NCBI GenBank assembly: GCA_013180625.2
Contig: SNVD02002370.1
Coordinates: 62,001 to 126,000 of the forward strand
Origin: Boswellia sacra
Taxonomy: Eukaryota; Streptophyta; Magnoliopsida; Sapindales; Burseraceae
Length of the DNA: 64,000 bases
Direction of reading: 5' to 3'
Shown: positions 1 to 12,093 of the stretch, piece by piece
How positions within the stretch are numbered: position 1 is the first letter of the stretch
Layout of the letters: each line of letters begins with the position of its first letter
Made by a program: the position numbers and the translations under genes
The notes under the pieces: generated by a model
Database searches by the model: none
Told to the model about the DNA's origin: nothing
What the model saw: the letters and a program-made list of their open reading frames with translations, nothing else

Positions 1-42
1 AGTGAAGTCTTTCTAAGTACATAGAAACAAGAAAATGAATTA

Positions 43-2555
43 CCTTGACTCAACCTCACTCCTTGTACTCACAAGAGTTGTACTCAGTGGAGTTCTTCCT
101 CCCCTGCCAAAGGCAACCTTCATTAATTTTTGTTGCAAATTTTTAAGATCTTAAAAGTATATGAATAAACAAGTTGGACAGATACCAGAACTAATTTTGG
201 TTGAATAGTCTTTAGCAAAGGTTGAACTTTCTGTGGCCTACAAAAGAATATTACAGTTAGTTTTTAAGTTGAACTAATTTTGCTGTATTATAGTTAACTA
301 AAGAGCAAAGACCAAGGGTAAAAAATAGAGTAATAAATCCAATTCTTATAAGCTTACGAGTAACATCAGTGCACCACCACAAGTGAGAGGTTCCACCACA
401 AAAGCAGCAACTACAAAACACCCTAACTTGAGGATCTACCTCACACTCTATCAAACAGAACAGGTCTGTACTTAACAATAAAAGACCCAGAACTAACCCA
501 TTGTCAAAATGGCCATACCTCCTTTGCAGCATCAATGCTTTTGCAGACAAAAGTTGAACCAAAAACATATTCCATAGCACTCTGCAAGGTGAATCAACTT
601 TCAAACAGACAAAAAACAAGTGGAAGACAGAATATGAACTGCCAGTATTTACATTCTGATAATCCAAAATCTAATGGTTCAACTCATCCATTTATCACCA
701 CACAATGAAACAACAATAATTTCCACAGTAAGCTTTAAAGTTCTGGACCTCAATTGTTAAATGTTAAGGCACGAAACAAAAAGCTTTGCAGGTCTTGCTA
801 CAAAAAAGACCAAAATAACCCAAAAAATAAAACTATATCTTCAGCAGTAGATATCATGAAGCATGAGGTGATTGGGTTTAAAAAGATAAACAAGTATAAC
901 GAAGCATACCTTCAATTCATCATCATAACCAACCAAAGAAAGTGCTAGTTCTGCATTTTCCTTGCCAACCTGCATAAGCAAGGGTAAAATTCGTACATGG
1001 AGGGTAGAAAAGGATTTGTAACTCTCAATCATAGGAAAGGTCAAAGCATTGACTAACCACTCTAAAAGCAGCCCGCTGAACTCTAGGATGAACAGTATTG
1101 GATTGAATTTTATTTAAAGGTATAATTGTTACTCTCCTCCGAAGATCACCATTTTGAAGCAATTGTTTTCCAATATTTTCAGTGTCTACAATAACATTAA
1201 ATAATTTTCCACCAGTAGTCACTTGCAATTGATTTCATTGTGAAGAGTGAAGTTTTTTTTTTTTGACAAGAAAAAAAAGTTGCTAACTGTGCGGGATAGA
1301 GATCTGAATCTTTAGTTATAAAACCAACAGTAGGATGCTCATTACTGACCTCTAAGCCAATCATGGTGGAGCTATCTTTTACTTTGATGAGTTTCAACCA
1401 CACCCTTCACCTTTGACATATCAAAATTTTTCACAGGATCACGATATGTGAACTGTACATTTGCTAACTGTGCGAAGAGATCCCGTATTTCATCTTTCAA
1501 CTTTTGCACCAGCTCCATCTCAGATGCCCGGTCCTGAAAATATGACATTGTGAATGAATGAATTTAACCAAAAAGAAAAATTCCATCTATCTACTTGGCA
1601 AATGTAAAACAACAAGAGAAAATTATTCCTTCTGTAAAGCTTCCATCTGCCCCTCTTTATACAGAAGAGACTCCATAGCCAGTTTAACATTTTCCACATC
1701 TTTTCTTCTAGCATTCATTTCATTCTCCACAGCAAGAGCTTCCCCACATTTTGACATTAACTGATTTTTTTTCTCTCCAAGTTCCTTCTCACAATGGCTT
1801 ATTTTAGTTTTCAGTTGTCTTAGTTCTGTTTCAGCACTACCAACAGAAACCTTGGCATCACCTAGCTGATCTTCAAGGCATTTCTCCTCGTTTCTGCTGC
1901 TCTTGCCAGCTAGTACACCCTACACCAAGAGCAGTTACAACGGCTTTCTTTATACAACTTGGTTCACTGACAAATGACAGCAATAAAAAAGTCAATGGGC
2001 TAAAACAAACAAAGCCAACATGTATAGGGACTCCTTACCTGGTATTCATTTTCATTATCTTCCAAACTCTTAGAAAGTTCCTCAACTCTCTTTTTGAGAT
2101 CAGCTGCTCCTTCTTCAGACTTTCTGATAGCAGAGGCCTTCTCTTCTACAGATTGCTTCAGCTCTTCAATAATGTAAACAATCTAGCAACATTAAGATCC
2201 ATAGTCAAATGTGGAATCAGCAAATGGCAAAAGAGAGAGAGAAGATGCAAAGAGAATAGAAGACTTCAATAAATAGTGCAGCAAGTAACTAACACTGAAA
2301 AGTACATGACAAGAATTAAGAGTTTGAGAATATAAGCACCTTTTTAGCATTCTCTTTTTCACTCCTGAGAGTGTCATCCTCATTATTTAATACAGACACG
2401 TCACAGAAAAGATCTTGAGAAAGTGCATCAACTCTCACAGATAAAGTTTTTACTTCCCCACCCATGCTGGCTTCCTTTTCAGCGGTCTAGCTTGACACTT
2501 ACTTTTCCATTTCCTGTATTTCCAGCTGTGTCCGTTCTGTACTTATTCATAATAA
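43..2555 (-). pseudogene. SMC2: SMC2 (condensin subunit) fragment, frameshifted
   Basis: SMC2 is the CAP-E type ATPase of condensin and compacts chromosomes. Only the late N-terminal coiled coil and the hinge are present here; the ATPase head domains are absent. Exons read on the minus strand from about 2,555 (LEIQEMEK), 2,486-2,340 (SMGGEVKTLSVRVDALS), 2,182-2,039 (SEEGAADLKKRVEELS), 1,919-1,629 (GVLAGKSSRNEEKCLEDQ), 1,533-1,350 (LANVQFTYRDPVKNF), about 1,222-1,058 (GKQLLQNGDLRRRVTIIPL), 969-910 (NAELALSLVGYDDELK) and 581-519 (AMEYVFGSTFVCKSIDAAKE). A possible further exon at about 43-140 (VAF.R..RTP) is weak. After KVKGVV the frame is lost by what looks like a 2-nt deletion, and a stop follows within seven codons. 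The donor after 1,629 reads GA instead of GT. A captured, non-functional fragment is the best reading. Confidence 0.85.
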
Positions 2556-3348
2556 TTCAACCTTCAAAAGAATAGAAGGAAGCAGAAAAAACAATGGTGC
2601 TTTGTATCCTGTAAGTTACAAAATGTGAAGGACCATGACGACATGGATGATCATCAACCAAGATATATGTGCATGGAGAACACTCCTCTAGCATCTGAGA
2701 AATCCGCTTGCTTGTAACCCGACTTCCAATCTATTCATAGTTTAGAATGACAAAATCAATAGGAAAGAATACATTGACCATGCAATCAGCACATATGACA
2801 GAGTCCAAAGGTTATCAAAATTTTCATAACGGTAGCATGCCTGTTATGTTATTTAGCTCGTTTTTAATAAAACGTATACTTTGTTTAAACTTCCAGAATA
2901 ATTTCCATTATATTTAAAAAGGAGGATGCTTAGGGAAAACTTGTAGATTTATGAGTCGGATAATTATTAACTTTATTTAAGAGATTTTTATTCGTGAACT
3001 CCAAAAATAACAAATGCAGTAGTATAAATGAATTTAATATACATAATGTTATATATAATTATTTTACTTTAAGAAGTTTTCTGTATAAAATATTTCAATA
3101 AATGTGTACTAATTTTATACAAAATTATTAATAACAATCAAATCATGGCTAACTGTCACCTCAATAAACTCATCCTATCTCGAACCATCTTCTAAATTTT
3201 GAATAACAAGTTAGGGTGGACTGCAGGTGTATTTAAGAGGCTTAGGATGGTTTTAAGCAGGAACATTTTGGCATCCCTCTTCCAAATGTCTTAAATGCCT
3301 AAAGGAGTTCCCTTGAACTTATACATAATCTGCAAATTTAGTGAAAGA

Positions 3349-3411
<63 letters not shown>
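3349..3411. repeat. AAT/ATT microsatellite, about 21 units
   Basis: An uninterrupted run of the trinucleotide AAT. It lies in the PHYLLO intron between the exon ending at 3,427 (donor GT directly after ...LDTIIQ) and the exon starting at 2,730. On the minus strand it reads as a run of isoleucines only because the frame runs past the splice donor; this is not coding. Confidence 0.95.
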
Positions 3412-5256
3412 CTCCAAAGTGAAGACCTGAATAATTGTATCAAGCTGCATCCAATGCTTGACAGATTCTGAGAGCAGAGAATGATCAAGATGATCAAGAA
3501 ATAAAATGTTTTCTTCAATTTTAGGAAAGAAAGCCAAGATCTTTCTCAATCGTAGTCCTAACAAGATGTCAGCTACAACTAGCCATTGAAGATGTTTAGC
3601 TAGCAGAAGAATTACCCACATCTCATCCTCAGTATGGATGGCACCAACAAGAAGAAGCCCTTTATTAACACCTTCAATTCGTTCAAGAACTTCTGCCATT
3701 TGGCCATAAGTGTGACTCCTACAAGCATGAGAGCGTTGCACTTGAATGTATTTAGTGAATGGTTCAGCGCTAGAGATCCAAGTATCTAATCCCTTCAAAC
3801 AGCTTGACATCCACTTGTGTGGACTATTATCCAATGGCTCCCTAAAAGGGCAGTTAATATGAACAGGACCATAAGGTGAGGAGGTTGCCCAATGCACAGC
3901 AGAGTCGAGCGTGGTAAGTACCATTCGTGCAGGACTCTGATCAGTGGGTGCAGGAAGACTGAAGAAGAACCTTACAAAAGAGCCAAAATGGTTTACCTAT
4001 TGCGAATTAAAAATAAATAAATAATCTTAAGTTTGTAAACAAAATTCAAAATGATATCTATGAGAAAATTACTATGACAAGGAAGCAATCTATTGTGAAA
4101 AATGATATATTATCATTTCCATAGCTTCTAAATGAAATTAATTATTCCACACATGATTGATAGCTTGGTTTGCTCAAGTATCCTAAAGCTCTGGTGGGCG
4201 ATCTACAGCAAGCAATAAAAGTGGCACAAAATCCTGACTTGCTTCCACAACCTGTAAATAATCACTACTCCAAATTAGTTACATGCATGATAGGAATGAT
4301 GAACTAAATTTCTCAAGTTTCTGCACGAAAAATGTCATTAGGAATGAAAATGGAACAAATTCAAGTTCCATTTTACAACCTTGAATTTACAAGATATGAC
4401 CAACCTAAAAGATTAGGTTGGACACAGGATGCAAAATTCATAACCTCCAAATTGAATTAGGTTAAAAAATTAGTCTGACTATTGATCAAATCCTGAGCTC
4501 CCAATCAGCAAGCAATGAAATGCGTTATTTCTCATAGTGCATCCACCCAAATAGGATCAATTGTCTGGGATTTCCATTTTCTGTTCTGTTTTATTATTAT
4601 TATTTTTTAATACTAAAAAATGCCTTGACTTTTCCCTCATTCATTAAAAATTGAGGGCTAATCCAGAACCTACAACGTTGGCAGCTAAGAAACCTGTAAG
4701 ATAGATGATGAGAAATGGGGTTCCTCAAATTAAAAAGAAAGGTAGGAGATGTAGACAGAGAGAAAATAATAGAAGAAATTGAGGCAGAAGTAGAGTGAAA
4801 TTGAGAGAGAAGATAATCTTTTTATTAAAAGATCAAAAATCCATATTCAACAACCTAAGAAAAAATAACTAATCATACATATTTATAGTGCCAATAAACA
4901 TAACTTGACTAAGAAATAGAATCTAATCCCAACTAAACTAGAAAGCACCAAAAATAACTCCTAAACAAAATAGTAAAAAAAAAATTTAGAAAAATAACTT
5001 AAATTAGGATTATTCCCAACTTAGGAAGTCAAAATCCCTAATCTATTAAAATCCCTAATTTTATTCCTAATTATAATCTAATGGGTCCTATGTCAATAGA
5101 TATGTCCTAGATAGGTGACTTAAGAGGATTTGAGCATTCAACCTCTTAGTTGAAACCAAGTACTTACCTGCTCAGCCCTTGGGGTTACTATGTGTGTGAT
5201 GTTTAAAGGATAACGAGTGTCGAATATCACATGGAGATGACGCATAGCAAGTCTTG

Positions 5257-5535
5257 TTGTTTCTTGGTCACTTTACTGACAAGTTTTTAAGCTCTTCTTT
5301 ATCTACATGAGAATCAGCCAACAAGAGTGGATGGTGTCTTCTACCTTAAGGATCTAAAAAAAGGAAAGAGGTTTTGATCATCGCTTCTCTATGAGTACTG
5401 GGTAAAGGTGAAACAACTTGCCTTTGAGTTTGGTGCTTTCAGCATTTTGACCAGTCAGTTATTCATTTAGTCCTCATTTTAACTTTAAAAGATAAAAAGT
5501 GTTAACCTCTATACAACACACAGTTAAACATGCTT
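5257..5535. repeat. 279-bp direct repeat, copy A (inside a PHYLLO intron)
   Basis: This segment begins TTGTTTCTTGGTCACT and ends TTAAACATGCTT. It is repeated in the same orientation at 8,993-9,270 with only scattered mismatches. Copy A lies within the long intron between the MenD exons at 5,637 and 4,251. No terminal inverted repeat or pol III box is evident. It may be an unclassified short mobile repeat or a local duplication. Confidence 0.9.
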
Positions 5536-8500
5536 CAGGGACATCAACTGGGATATGGGAAACATGAGGGTAGAAGTTTATGGAATGCTGAACATTCATG
5601 GAAAATTTATAATTTTGTTTTTTGAACGAAACTCACAGCAGGAAGTAGATTTGAAACTGCAGTGCTTGATGATATTATGATAACTGCAGGTTTGTGAGAT
5701 CCTCTTGCATAACCAACAGCATGAAAAGCAAGTGAGCATTCATAAAAGCAAGCAACACATGTTGTTAGAGGATAAGTGGAAGCAGCAACAGCAAGGGGAG
5801 AGGATCTTAAACCTGGGGCTATATAGAAGTACTGGAAGATAAAGAATTAATCAGAAGCATATACCAAAACAGATATTGAAAACATTGTCCACATTTAAGC
5901 TTACCGTTAACCCCAGACGAGAATATTCTTCAATTAAAAGTGATGCCCAAACAGCATTGATATTTGCACAATCCCACAAGGAAAAATTCATTTCACTAGC
6001 ATGATCCAACTGATAGTCAAAAGAGATACAGCTTGAACAATTATAATCCAAATTTGTTTCTTAAAAGCATATTAAAAGGTTCCAATATCAGCATCAGTTG
6101 GTATCCCAGGTATGCATATTGGACTCATTGCTTTTAAGCAAATTCATGTGATAGCAAAACATGCAGTTAACAACAAATTCCATAACGATTAGCATCCAAA
6201 AGTTAACGCAAAGTACAAAAACAAAAAGGCAGAGAGCAGCCTCAAAGCATAGGACAACTGAGTCAAAGTTAAAAATATTTTATTTTAAAAAGGAAGGCTC
6301 CTTTAAAAATAATAATTAATGTAAAAAAATAAATAAATAAAAAGAGTTTTTAAGGACCATTGTGAGGTTTAGTGGTAGAAGTCACAAAGTCTTCACAGCA
6401 AATTTACCAATTGGAGTCTCGCAATGGGCATCCTCATGTAAAATGTTTAGGTTCAGTCTCAATCACCATCCTACTGCAAAAAGGCCACTAATACGTGCAG
6501 TTGTACAAATTAAAAATATTCAGAAGACAGATCTAAAGAGAAGTTGTATGAACATACAAGCACAATCTACTAAAGCAATATTGATGCATAAAGGTGACCA
6601 GGCAGATTTGGAATTTCTAATATGAAATGAGCTCAACCCAAATAGTACCTCCAGCCTTGACCAAGAACCCAATCTATGGAACGATGAGAAAATTTTAAAA
6701 ATGATAAAATCATATTTGTATGCACTAGTAATATTGACACTGTAGCAGTAATATTAATTCACTAAGTATACCATTTGAACAGTTCTATCATCCACCATGT
6801 TAAGCTTTCTTACAGCAGATCTTATATATTTGGAGTTGTATCTCTCTGCAGTAGGACAAAAATGGTAATTGACCTGAATAGAGATAAACAAAAATATAAA
6901 AATTACTATGATTATAGAAGTAGATAAAAAGCGAATATCTTGTACAACTCTAACAACAAAAGAGTGAATCAAATATATCAAGAAAGTCATTGGTCTGAAT
7001 TGCACGAGTATAGATAGATACCCAAGCACTCATATATATACAACCAAGACATCAAAATCAACATAAAGCTGGTCATGATAATAACAAAAATCAACATCAA
7101 AACGTTAGTATTTTTGCCTGTACATTTTCTTTTTCAAAAACCAAATAACCAATTTGTATAGTTTAATCTCATAAAGAATTCATAAATTCCTCATATCAAA
7201 TTTATTCTAAAATATAAATTGATATTAAAAAAAATGAATGACCAACCTCAAACTACCTGAGAAAAGGATGACTCATAAGATTGAACGGCCTACTCAAATG
7301 TACAATTTAGAGCAGTGACGGTGTTGCTGCCAAGATAGAGACATCCTCTTGCTCATTTAACTCTATCTGTTGAAACAATTAATTTGTTTTTAGAAAGATG
7401 TAAAACAATAGCACTTCTTTCAGCCAAAGCCAAAGAGATATGTAGATGTCAAGAGCAATAACATACACCTCACAAAGTTTAAACAATGATCACAATCACA
7501 AGATCAGTAGAAAATGAATAGCTGCATAAATAGACACGTGGAAGAATTCTAGTCTACCTCAGGAACAAAAAAGTAGAAAGAACCGGCCTCATGCTTCACA
7601 GAAGATGACTCTGTGTCAAAATTAATATCCATAAAACCATAGGTTGTTAGAGGGATCGAATTGTTTGAGAGATATCTGCAAGCAACGACACATAAATTTT
7701 TTAGCTCTTCTCATATGAAGTCAATAACCATGTTGAAAAAAAAAATTTAATATAATATTCCCGAACTAAAAACTAAAAGTTTGCCTTGCTTCTGCTAATA
7801 GGAGACCCAAAATTCACCATATTCTATATTAGAATAGTTAAATAGGAAGGATAACGAGACAAACTTGCTCTATATTGTGTAGTAGTCTTGGACAAAATTT
7901 TGCAATTCCGAAGAGTAATTAGAAGGGAACCGAGAAATGTGAAGTTATGAAAATATGATTAACCTTTTCGGCATGCTACTCCCTCTTGGGGCACTTAAAG
8001 AGGAATGGGTAAAGTAAATAGCAGCTCCAATTCCAAACACTCCACGGGTTTAATTCAAATACAGTGATTTACAATTTGGGCTCTCCATTTCCTTAGAAAG
8101 GAAAAATACAGGAAACACACCCGATGACTTTGGTTGATTGCAAAACCAATTCAAAGTTTTCGCACTTCGGGGCACACCACCTGCAAATGCCCAATCACGT
8201 TACTTACAAGTCCAGCATAATTCCAAGTTCTCCACCTATTAACGTATAATTACTGTGTTCTCTGTTTTTGTTTCCCACATAAAATTAATGATGATGCTAT
8301 AGATGTACAATAAAAATGGAAACCAGATAGCCGAATCCCCCGAAATGTATGTAGCTGCTAAGAACTAGAGTTCCCAAAACAATGTGCATTGATTATATGT
8401 GAAATACAACTATTACTTTAATACGAAACAAAAGAAAATAGTGAAACGTAGTACGTGAATATAAACTTTATATAGCAAAGAAAGGCATAATTAGTCATAC

Positions 8501-8992
8501 CCGAAATACCTAAAATCTCATAACTCCACTAGGAGACTTTGTAGGATCCAACTTCAACTTGTCCACATTTCCTTAATACTCTCCAGCCCATGTTCAAGCG
8601 TCAATGCTGGAGGCAGAGTGTGCGTGATACGAGTCTCCACCGCCACGTCACGATCTTCACTTTCCATGATATCATCAGCAACTACTATCAGCCCATCAAA
8701 CCGCACCCCTTCCACAACCTAACAAACCGTTAAAAAAAAAAGAAGAAATTATAGTAATAGTAATAACACAGACAAACTGAGAAACAACAAAAGAAGGAAA
8801 CAAAGAAAGACCTTGGGTTTGGAGTTTCTAGTAAGGCTTAGAGTGTGGAAGTGAAGGAAAGTTGTTCTGTTGAGAAATGCGAAAGGTGGTGATCGTTTTG
8901 GGTGGATAAGTGGGATTGAAAATGGTTTAGACAAAGTGTTTGTGAAAAGTCCACGAGCTTTCATTATGAATGCGAACGATGTAGATGGAGAA

Positions 8993-9270
8993 TTGTTTCT
9001 TGGTCACTCTACTGAAAAGTTTTGAAGATCTTCTTTATCTACATGAGATCAGCCAAAAAGAGTAGATGGTGTCTTCTACCTTAAGGATCTAAAAAAAGGA
9101 AAGAGGTTTTGATCATCGCTTCTCTATGAGTACTAGGTAAAGGTGAAACAACTTGCCTTTGAGTTTGGTGCTTTCAGCATTTTGACCGGTGAGTTATTCA
9201 TTTAGTCCTCATTTTAACTTTAAAAGATAAAAAGTGTTAACCTCTATACAACACACAGTTAAACATGCTT
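8993..9270. repeat. 279-bp direct repeat, copy B (just upstream of the PHYLLO start)
   Basis: This is the same sequence as 5,257-5,535, starting about 29 bp 5' of the PHYLLO ATG on the gene's strand. Its position would suit the PHYLLO 5' flank being duplicated into the intron, or a repeat inserted twice. Either way it marks the edge of the captured PHYLLO fragment. Confidence 0.9.
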
Positions 9271-9683
9271 AAGGAGATAGCAAATCAAAGATGCAATCAG
9301 CTTTCCTTTTTAATTGATTGGAATCAGGGTGCATTAGCTTCCCTAGCTTCAATCAAAGGTTTCAGCAGCACATTGCTGGATTTAGCATAGCTAAAGATGG
9401 AAAAGACTTGAAAATAATTACCCAGGATATTGTGCAGAATAACAGGGCAACATCAGTCGATGCAAAACAAAAATTCAAAACTCAAGCCTTCTCCCAGTGT
9501 TAGTAAAATTTCATTGGTAGGTACTATTTTGAGACCCAAATGTCATGGAGTGTACCACTTCGGTGCTAAAAACCATGGAGAATGTCGCCTACAGGGATCT
9601 ACTTGCACATAGTTTAACATCAATATACAGGTGGATAAAATTTTACATTCACTGAACATAGAGAACCAAAAAAGTGAAATTAC
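9271..9683. other. No recognisable gene
   Basis: This stretch links the repeat upstream of PHYLLO to the metal tolerance protein fragment. Short open frames here show no family resemblance. The downstream exons expected for the metal tolerance protein are not present. Confidence 0.5.
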
Positions 9684-11486
9684 CTCAGGATATTTTGATG
9701 AGAAAATACCATATACAATAGCTTCAATATCTGACTTGTCCATAGAACTATTACTATTATGATCAATTGTTCCATTCAAACTCTCTTGCCGGTCCATCAC
9801 ATTGGAAGAAAAATGTAAATATGCAGGATCTACAAGGAAATAAAGGAAAAATCAACGGGACACACAAAGACCAAAAGAAAATGATGAAAAGCTAAAACTT
9901 CACTAACATCAGATGAAGAGTGACAAAAAATGGATCAAGGTGAGTAAGATAATGATGAGATTGAAGTTACAACACCAAGATCAATGGGAATTGAAAAGAT
10001 AATTTTTATTACCGTGGCATTAACAAGGTATAACTTAGCCTTGTAGATCAAAGATATGTGTAGCTCCAGTTTATAACTCAAAGAACAAAGGTCAAGGAAG
10101 TTCTTGGTCATAGATAAACAAAATTAAAAAAAAAAAAGATGTGTGCATTTGACAAGAACATCAGAGGACCAAAATATAAGACTAAAGTATTGTAGCAAGA
10201 AGTTAAATGTAAAAAAAGTGAAAACAGGTAAGTGGAGAGGCTATACAGAATGAACTTATGATCTATGTGGTTCTTAAAACCCTCTGAGCATGGTCGCAAA
10301 AGGAAAGTTAAAATCATTCCAGCATCTGTGTTGCACTATTCCCAGGCCCATTCACAAAAGGCCGACCAAAATCCATCATTGGCTAAACACTCATTTGGTT
10401 GTGCTTGGAAATTCAAATATTAGATTGGTGGCATCCTCATTTGTGAGAGGGGCTTTCAAATTAAAAATTAAAACAGAGTATGACTTTTATGACGAAGAGA
10501 CCACATAAGAGAAATGGTGCAGACACCACACTAGTAAATATTTTCACTTTTGTTTTAAAAGGACCAGAAGTAGGTATCTAAATTGAGCACTCCTTGATCA
10601 AAATTGCATGACACCTGCAGAACTAACCCCTGAAGTAAACTTTATTATAGTTCTTCTAGACCAAATACAAAGATGAAAAGATACTTCAGGATGAGACCTA
10701 TGGATTTGATGGCGAACATTTTCGCCAATGCCATGTGCAGCACTAACACTACAAAATGGGTCAACCTGCAAGTTAAGAGTAGAAATCATGCACAAAAGTC
10801 ATTTAAAATTTCCAACAATCTTACATGGATGCAGTTCCATGGTCCAACCTAAACTTATTCATACAGTGTCAAAACTATTAACAAGGATAACATACCACGA
10901 TGTGTACGTCAAGGTACAGGGATGAACCAGCCCTCCTTCCCCTCAATCGGTGACATCCTGCCATGAATGCAAAAATTATTTGAACAACAATATAATAGTG
11001 TAAAAACAACTACTTAACTTCACCAATATAAAAAAAAAACCATCTGGTAAAATGATGATTGTGGAATCCAACAAATTATAGTTCAACATTTATGTTATAG
11101 GTAATCAAGTAATATGATAACAAGGGCTCAAAAAATCAAAATTCTAGTGGATAACTTGACTCCTTCAACATTTAGGATTGTTTGCCTTATAGGATCCAAA
11201 TCTTCCACAGGGATTGCAGCATCAACAAGTTCCAAAACACTAGTGATTTTACAAAAAAACACATAAGTATGATGATTCAAAATACAATCTTAAAAAGATA
11301 AATTTTCCAATGATCTCTCAAGAACTAAAAACAATAATTCAGCACTCAAAAATATTAAGGTGGGACTTTGGTTTGTTGATAGACTAAATGGTGAACATAT
11401 GAAGGAGAGTATAAAATACCTCTGATAACCAGTCTCTAGTCCAACTTTGAAGATCATGCCCGAGACAACTAGACCAGCAAGGGGAT
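9684..11486 (-). pseudogene. Metal tolerance protein (cation diffusion facilitator) C-terminal fragment
   Basis: CDF/MTP proteins export divalent metals into organelles or out of the cytosol. Five exons keep near-canonical splice sites: 11,486-11,420 (DPLAGLVVSGMIFKVGLE), 11,239-11,158 (ELVDAAIPVEDLDPIRQTI), 10,957-10,896 (GCHRLRGRRAGSSLYLDVHI), 10,765-10,685 (VDPFCSVSAAHGIGENVR) and 9,829-9,684 (SNSSMDKSDIEAIVYGIFSS). These correspond to the last membrane segment and the cytosolic dimerisation domain of the plant MTP subgroup with an extended C-terminus. The N-terminal membrane segments with the HxxxD/DxxxD metal site are absent, the short exon between SHPE and DP is missing, and nothing recognisable follows 9,684. 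It shares strand with PHYLLO and SMC2 fragments to its left. The exact MTP subtype is not certain. Confidence 0.8.
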
Positions 11487-11559
11487 CTAGAAACTTGCAA
11501 ATCACAATCAACGCCCAACAAAACAATACAACAGAGTAAGAAATAGAAAGACTATTTGA

Positions 11560-11940
11560 GAGATAGATAGAGAAATCTTACCGAAGAGAGAGCACCGAGA
11601 GATCTTGAAGGAGAGGGAAGCCGTGCAGATCGTGGTGGACAGAACGCGATTGCAGCTTTCTCGTGCAGCTTACAGCTTCGGTCGTATATATGCAGCTTCA
11701 AAACAAGATAGTGGGGGGAATTACAGAAGAACAAGACAAGAATTGAGAGGGAAATCGAGAGGGAAGATAGAATCGAGAGGGAAATCGAGCGGGGGGGTAG
11801 AATCGAGAGGGAAATCGACAGAAATTGCAAGAAGGAAATCGAGAGGGAAAATTGCAAGCGGGAAGAGAAAGGTTTGGGATTTTTAGGGCTGGGGAAAAAG
11901 CGAGAGGGAAAGTCGAAAAAGCTAGAGGCAAAGGTCAAAA
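11560..11940. repeat. Purine-rich leader with GAGAGGGAAATC tandem repeats
   Basis: The plus strand is almost all purine. The unit GAGAGGGAAATC (variants with AAGATAGAATC) recurs several times between about 11,742 and 11,853. On the minus strand this is a CT-rich stretch directly upstream of the captured gene fragments, a typical look for a plant 5' leader or core promoter. A purine-rich stretch in the same relative place occurs in the complete CACTA element near 35,110-35,230. Long open frames here are compositional and are not called as genes. Confidence 0.6.
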
Positions 11941-11989
11941 AAGCGAGTTAGGTCTCCTTTTATATTTTCTAATTTCTTTTATATTTTTT

Positions 11990-12093
11990 TAATTAGTTAT
12001 ACGTGTCACATATTCAATTTACGTCACAAAGGTTAGTCCATTTTTTATAAGGTGTGACATATATTTGGTTTGACCGATTTTTATGTTTACATA
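11990..12093. mobile_element. CACTA subterminal repeat region, inner part
   Basis: Within about 100 bp the motifs CGTGTCACAT, TACGTCACAA and GTGTGACATA occur, alternating in strand. They continue after the nested solo LTR as ATGTGTCATT and TTGTGACACG. Such clustered short inverted motifs next to the terminus are where CACTA transposases bind. Confidence 0.6.

Larger units (their letters stand above)
2590..8964 (-). pseudogene. PHYLLO: PHYLLO 5' half (isochorismate synthase part plus MenD part), disabled
   Basis: PHYLLO is the plastid multidomain protein of phylloquinone synthesis (MenF-like, MenD, MenC, MenH modules). The fragment starts at a plausible original ATG at 8,964, followed by a Ser/Pro/Arg-rich transit-peptide-like exon to 8,812. 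Exons follow at 8,718-8,512 (TLPPALTLEHGLESIKE), 8,180-7,964 (TRGVFGIGAAIYFTHSS), 7,675-7,558, 7,366-7,258, a doubtful one near 6,873-6,771, then MenD exons 6,009-5,905 (CANINAVWASLLIEEYSRLG), 5,831-5,637, 4,251 to about 4,152, 3,996-3,427 (190 codons, open) and 2,730 to about 2,590 (ILVDDHPCRHGPSHF). Damage: frameshift after GLESIKE; TAA before TRGVFG; TAG in the 7.3-kb exon; TAG (4,183-4,185) and TGA (4,174-4,176) after DRPPEL. The rest of MenD, MenC and MenH are missing; SMC2 sequence follows directly. The isochorismate synthase catalytic core is not recognisable either. Confidence 0.88.

Noticed and set aside
3291..3518. Frames with long leucine or isoleucine runs
   Set aside because: They come from reading through the AAT microsatellite in an intron.
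6360..6640. GGTTTAGTGGTAGAAG as a tRNA-like A box (SINE) and an 87-codon frame
   Set aside because: No convincing B box, no tail and no second copy in the window; the frame has no recognisable family.
10738..10755. CACTACAAAATGGG as a possible CACTA left end
   Set aside because: It is the reverse complement of coding sequence in the metal tolerance protein exon and lacks subterminal repeats.
11552..11938. Overlapping open frames on both strands rich in Ser/Phe/Leu or Arg/Gly/Lys
   Set aside because: Produced by the purine-rich tandem repeat; no protein family resemblance.
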